Shown here: piece after piece, positions 13,644-16,260 of the stretch
How positions within the stretch are numbered: position 1 is the stretch's first letter
How the letters are laid out: each line of letters begins with the position of its first letter
Source: an uncultured Salinimicrobium sp.
GTDB lineage: Bacteria > Bacteroidota > Bacteroidia > Flavobacteriales > Flavobacteriaceae
Reading direction: 5' to 3'
DNA length: 16,260 bases
Assembly (NCBI GenBank): GCA_946887025.1
Contig: CAMPJY010000047.1
Location: 1-16,260 of the forward strand
Made by a program: the position numbers and the translations under genes
Notes under the pieces: generated by a model
What the model was told of the DNA's origin: nothing
Database searches by the model: none
What the model saw: only the letters and a program-made list of their open reading frames with translations

Positions 13644-13651
13644 CAAAGATA
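13644..13651 (-). promoter_or_regulatory. -7 promoter element of the cold-shock-domain gene
   Basis: The minus strand reads TATCTTTG, an exact TAnnTTTG match, with a TTG 16 bases further upstream (slightly short spacing). It lies between the helicase stop and the cold-shock gene, so this gene can be transcribed independently of the helicase. Confidence 0.65.
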
Positions 13652-13704
13652 ATTAAATAATCCACGGCAATTTAATTTTCCTTGAAAAGGCTGCGTTGGC
13701 TTAA

Positions 13705-14919
13705 TTATCTCCTTCTGCTGAAGTTGTTTCTTCTTTTGTTCCTGTTGTTATTATTGTTTCCCTGAGCCGCAGTTTCCACAGGCATTGCATTGGGATCCAC
13801 CGGAAAGGGATGTGCTTCGATCACCGGGATCTTGATCTTCGCCAGTTTTTCGATGTCTCTCAATTCTGTCCGCTCCTCAGGGGCGCAAAATGAAATGGCA
13901 ATCCCCGTATTCCCGGCTCTTCCTGTACGTCCTATTCGATGCACGTAGGTTTCGGGGATATTCGGAAGGTCGAAGTTGAAAACGTGTGTAAGCTCATCTA
14001 TATCAATTCCACGGGCCGCAATATCTGTAGCTACCAGGACATTCAGGTTTCCGCTCTTGAAATTCTTCAGGGCGTTCTGGCGCGCATTCTGACTTTTGTT
14101 TCCATGGATAGCAGCCGATCGGATCTCTGCTTTGGAAAGGAATTTCACTACTTTATCAGCCCCATGTTTTGTTCTGGTGAATACCAGGGCAGTGGAAATC
14201 TTGTTCTCTTCCAGCAGATGGAGCAGCAGTTTCTGCTTATCTGGTTTATTGGTATAATAAACGGTTTGGTCAATTTTTTCTACGGTAGAGGAGGGAGGGG
14301 TGACCTCTACTTTGGCCGGATCGGTTAAAAGCATGGCGGCCAGACTCTGGATCTCATTGGGCATGGTAGCCGAGAAAAACAGGGTCTGCCTTCTGCTGGG
14401 GAGGCTTTTAATCACCTTTTTCACGTCATGGATGAAGCCCATGTCCAGCATTCTGTCAGCCTCATCCAGCACGAAAAATTCAAGCTGTTTCAGGCTGATA
14501 TAGCCCTGGCCCATCAGGTCTAGCAGCCTTCCGGGGGTTGCGACAAGTATATCGACTCCCTGCCTCAGGGTTTTGACCTGATTTACCTGAGAAACCCCGC
14601 CAAAGATCACACTATGGGACAGTTTGGTGAATTTCCCATAAGCCTCCAGACTTTCATCAATCTGAATGGCCAGTTCCCTGGTGGGAGTGAGTATTAATGC
14701 CTTTATTCCATGTCTTCTGGAATCCTGGTCAAGCAACTGGAGAATGGGAATACCAAAAGCTGCAGTTTTCCCGGTTCCGGTCTGTGCTACCCCGAGAAGA
14801 TCTCTTCTTTCCAGAACCAGAGGGATTGCTTTTTGTTGAATAGGTGTGGGGGAGGTATATCCTTGCAGGCTTAGCGCTTTCAGGATTGGTTCGCTTAATT
14901 CTAAATCTTTAAATGTCAT
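13705..14919 (-). CDS. DEAD-box RNA helicase, RhlE type
   Basis: The gene encodes a 404-residue ATP-dependent RNA helicase. All family motifs are present: aromatic F and Q motif (F3, PTPIQ 24-28), Walker A AQTGTGKT (45-52), PTREL (79-83), TPGR (128-131), DEAD (152-155), SAT (183-185), VFTRTK (246-251), ARGID (302-306) and HRIGRTGR (327-334). The tail after 385 is Asn/Arg-rich and basic ([18 protein letters not shown]), a non-specific RNA-binding extension typical of the RhlE/CsdA-like group. The ATG at 14919 (MTFKDLEL) is preferred to an in-frame TTG at 14946, because family members start just before the FxxL motif. Transcription probably begins near 15024, giving a leader of about 105 bases with a CGGC/GCCG hairpin. 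The inferred role is ribosome assembly or mRNA decay, with the neighbouring cold-shock protein as a likely functional partner. Confidence 0.96.
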   Translation of the reverse strand: MTFKDLELSEPILKALSLQGYTSPTPIQQKAIPLVLERRDLLGVAQTGTGKTAAFGIPILQLLDQDSRRHGIKALILTPTRELAIQIDESLEAYGKFTKLSHSVIFGGVSQVNQVKTLRQGVDILVATPGRLLDLMGQGYISLKQLEFFVLDEADRMLDMGFIHDVKKVIKSLPSRRQTLFFSATMPNEIQSLAAMLLTDPAKVEVTPPSSTVEKIDQTVYYTNKPDKQKLLLHLLEENKISTALVFTRTKHGADKVVKFLSKAEIRSAAIHGNKSQNARQNALKNFKSGNLNVLVATDIAARGIDIDELTHVFNFDLPNIPETYVHRIGRTGRAGNTGIAISFCAPEERTELRDIEKLAKIKIPVIEAHPFPVDPNAMPVETAAQGNNNNNRNKRRNNFSRRR

Positions 14920-15029
14920 TAATTGTTCAATATGTGAAGCTGGCAAAGACGTTGCATTTTCTGTATCAGCGGAAGATTTTGTTTTTAATCGGCTTACAAC
15001 CTGCCGGGTCCTTGCTCTGTGAAGTTGGG

Positions 15030-15037
15030 CAAAGATA
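15030..15037 (-). promoter_or_regulatory. -7 promoter element of the DEAD-box helicase gene
   Basis: The minus strand reads TATCTTTG, an exact TAnnTTTG match. It is flanked by an 8-base inverted repeat: CTTACAAC at 14993-15000 and GTTGTAAG at 15078-15085 on the plus strand. The predicted leader of about 105 bases contains a CGGC-9-GCCG hairpin (14990-15006). No -33 TTG is found at standard spacing. Confidence 0.6.
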
Positions 15038-15117
15038 GTATTTTTCCTTGAGTAAATATATAGGCAACAATCGGGCCGTTGTAAGAGGTAATATGTTTTT
15101 CCTGAGATGAATGGGAA

Positions 15118-15486
15118 TTAATTTCCCTCCTCCAGGACCACCAGATCAGCTGAGGCACGATTCAGGGCTATGGGAATATTATTTATGACGGCCGTGCGGA
15201 TAAGGGTCTGGATATCGTGTTCGTGCCCATGAGGACTTTCAGCGTCTATAAAGAAAATGACTTTATGAACTTCTCCCTGCAGGATTCTGGCTGCAAGCAG
15301 GATGTCCCCTCCGCTGGGCCCATGACCGAATCCCTGTACATTGAGATCGAGTACATCACTTAGAAGTTTGGCAGTATTGGTGGTGCCAATAAGATTATAG
15401 GTGAGGAGCTGATCACGATGTTGCTTGGCCCAGTTCAACAATTCACTTTTCCGGCTGTTGTGGGCAATCAGGGCGATGGTCTTCAT
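15118..15486 (-). CDS. mgsA: Methylglyoxal synthase-like protein
   Basis: The gene encodes a 122-residue protein of the MGS-like fold. The enzyme converts dihydroxyacetone phosphate to methylglyoxal and phosphate, a glycolytic bypass. Compared with E. coli MgsA (152 residues), it aligns from IALIAH to the end of the core and lacks the C-terminal 20 or so residues. Conserved positions include His9 (E. coli His19), Lys13 (Lys23), GTT at 34-36 in the phosphate-binding loop, GPSGGD with Asp61 (catalytic Asp71), Asp81 (Asp91), His88 (His98) and Asp91 (Asp101). Differences are Asn10 for Asp20, Ile33 for Thr45 and His55 for Ser65. The catalytic set is nearly complete, so activity is plausible but the protein is divergent. 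It is leftward, alone, and divergent from pyrR. Residue correspondences are by eye from memory of the E. coli sequence. Confidence 0.82.
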   Translation of the reverse strand: MKTIALIAHNSRKSELLNWAKQHRDQLLTYNLIGTTNTAKLLSDVLDLNVQGFGHGPSGGDILLAARILQGEVHKVIFFIDAESPHGHEHDIQTLIRTAVINNIPIALNRASADLVVLEEGN

Positions 15487-15498
15487 TGCGTTTTTTTT

Positions 15499-15519
15499 AA
15501 AGCCCTAATTTAAGGCTTT
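15499..15519 (-). promoter_or_regulatory. Hairpin in the mgsA-like leader
   Basis: AAAGCC-9-GGCTTT on the minus strand, followed by eight A residues, ends 12 bases before the ATG. It sits where the ribosome would load and could modulate initiation, but the stem is only 6 bp. The wider leader (15487-15589) has no exact TAnnTTTG promoter. Confidence 0.3.
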
Positions 15520-15621
15520 TCTAAGGGATGAGGATAATCCAGAGACCGACTTAATAATTTTTTAATTTTCCAAGGTTCAAATTAGCATCTTGGATGGGGG
15601 AGCCAAAATCAAAAAAAACTG

Positions 15622-15629
15622 TATTTTTG
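15622..15629 (+). promoter_or_regulatory. -7 promoter element of the pyrR operon
   Basis: TATTTTTG is an exact TAnnTTTG match 29 bases before the pyrR ATG. Transcription from it would start near 15635, leaving a leader of only about 25 bases. No TTG is found at the usual -33 position. Confidence 0.6.
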
Positions 15630-15658
15630 TGCTGCATCCAAATGATTTTATCTTTCTT

Positions 15659-16198
15659 ATGAGCCAGATATTATTACTAAATTCTAAAGAGATAAATATC
15701 ATTCTTCACCGTCTGGCGTGCCAGCTCATAGAAAACCACACCACTTTCGAGAACAGCGTCCTGATCGGGATACAGCCTCGGGGCGTTTTCCTGGCAGATC
15801 GAATCCAGAAGATCTTACAGGAGGAATACTCCATTAAAAAGGTTCTTCTGGGGAAACTGGATATTACCTTTTATCGTGATGATTTCCGCAGAAGCAGCAA
15901 GCCTTTGGAAGCCAATAAGACGAATATAGATTTTGTGGTGGAAGACAAACGTGTGGTCTTCATCGATGATGTATTGTATACTGGGAGGAGTATCAGGGCC
16001 GCCCTAACGGCCATTCAGTCCTTCGGCAGGCCTAAGGATATTGAACTGCTCACCTTTATTGACAGGAGGTTCAGCAGGCATTTGCCCATTCAGCCAGACT
16101 ATAATGGCAGGCAGGTGGATGCCATTAATGAAGAAAAGGTGAAGGTACACTGGAAGGAAAATGAAGGTGAAGATGCCGTTTATGTTATGAATAAATAA
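15659..16198 (+). CDS. pyrR: Bifunctional pyr operon regulator / uracil phosphoribosyltransferase PyrR
   Basis: This is a 179-residue type I phosphoribosyltransferase-fold protein that matches Bacillus PyrR in length. The PRPP-binding motif is VVFIDDVLYTGRS at residues 99-111. GIQPRGVFLADRI (37-49) and KLDITFYRDDF (66-76) are PyrR family segments. LPIQPDYNGRQV (142-153) is the conserved C-terminal region. In Bacillus the protein binds pyr mRNA in response to UMP/UTP and also makes UMP from uracil and PRPP. The ATG at 15659 (MSQILLLN) is chosen over an in-frame TTG at 15590, which lies upstream of the predicted promoter. pyrB follows after 10 bases, so this is the start of a pyrimidine biosynthesis operon. 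No attenuator hairpin is seen before either gene. Confidence 0.95.
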   Translation: MSQILLLNSKEINIILHRLACQLIENHTTFENSVLIGIQPRGVFLADRIQKILQEEYSIKKVLLGKLDITFYRDDFRRSSKPLEANKTNIDFVVEDKRVVFIDDVLYTGRSIRAALTAIQSFGRPKDIELLTFIDRRFSRHLPIQPDYNGRQVDAINEEKVKVHWKENEGEDAVYVMNK

Positions 16199-16208
16199 TC
16201 AGCCCCAT

Positions 16209-16260
16209 ATGAGTGAGTTAAGTGTCAATCATTTATTAGGAATCAAGTATCTCAATAAAG
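16209..16260 (+). CDS. pyrB: Aspartate carbamoyltransferase, N-terminal fragment (runs off the window)
   Basis: ATG at 16209 opens a frame of 17 codons to the window edge: MSELSVNHLLGIKYLNK. The segment NHLLGIKYL is the usual N-terminus of Bacteroidota PyrB, the enzyme that joins carbamoyl phosphate and aspartate in the second step of pyrimidine synthesis. It lies 10 bases after the pyrR stop, the standard pyrR-pyrB order. Only the N-terminal helix is visible, so the identification depends on this motif and on the neighbour. Confidence 0.8.
   Translation, partial: MSELSVNHLLGIKYLNK

Noticed and set aside
14920..14946. Longer helicase start at TTG 14946
   Set aside because: It adds nine residues before the standard N-terminal MTFKDL, where family members start.
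15590..15658. Longer pyrR start at TTG 15590
   Set aside because: It lies upstream of the predicted promoter element and adds 23 residues absent from the PyrR family, whose normal length (about 180) fits the ATG at 15659.

Overview
The window looks like a chromosomal core segment of a marine-type Flavobacteriaceae bacterium (Bacteroidota; closest in feel to Gramella/Christiangramia or Salinimicrobium, which is inference). The evidence is the -7 promoter element TAnnTTTG in front of several genes, A/T-rich start regions without Shine-Dalgarno sequences, the Bacteroidota protein families present (head-GIN/DUF2807, DUF4097-like, UMF1 transporter), and an S1 protein with an acidic N-terminal extension. 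No tRNA, rRNA, CRISPR array, insertion sequence or phage gene was seen.

Layout. 1-80 holds the start of a leftward gene. 232-1062 encodes an M48 metalloprotease lipoprotein, followed by a strong terminator and a cluster of GC-rich palindromes (1143-1207). 1263-2588 encodes a UMF1/Atg22-like major facilitator transporter, which converges on a leftward four-gene operon (5611 down to 2676): ECF sigma factor, a one-pass membrane protein that is probably its anti-sigma factor, and two exported repeat proteins predicted to form beta-helices. Divergent from the operon is lon (5830-8280), with a repeated TGACAGTTTG motif around its start.

The 521 bases between lon and cmk hold a terminator, an 11-bp tandem repeat array and a consensus promoter, but no convincing gene. 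cmk (8802-9491) and rpsA (10125-11951) are separated by a small leftward orphan gene (9549-9776), preceded at 1 nt by a short open frame. rpsA has a consensus promoter and a leader of about 115 nt that can fold into several helices plus a possible pseudoknot. This leader is a candidate autoregulatory ribosomal leader and the most interesting non-coding signal here.

The leftward block 14919-12026 encodes an RhlE-type DEAD-box helicase, a cold-shock-domain protein with a lysine-rich arm and a secreted alpha/beta hydrolase. A divergent methylglyoxal-synthase-like gene (15486-15118) and the pyrR-pyrB operon (15659 onward) finish the window.

Most genes are ordinary housekeeping genes: RNA chaperones/translation (rpsA, rhlE-like, cold shock), proteolysis (lon, M48) and nucleotide metabolism (cmk, pyrR, pyrB). 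Novelty, if any, lies in the ECF operon, the rpsA leader, the tandem repeat array and the small orphan gene.
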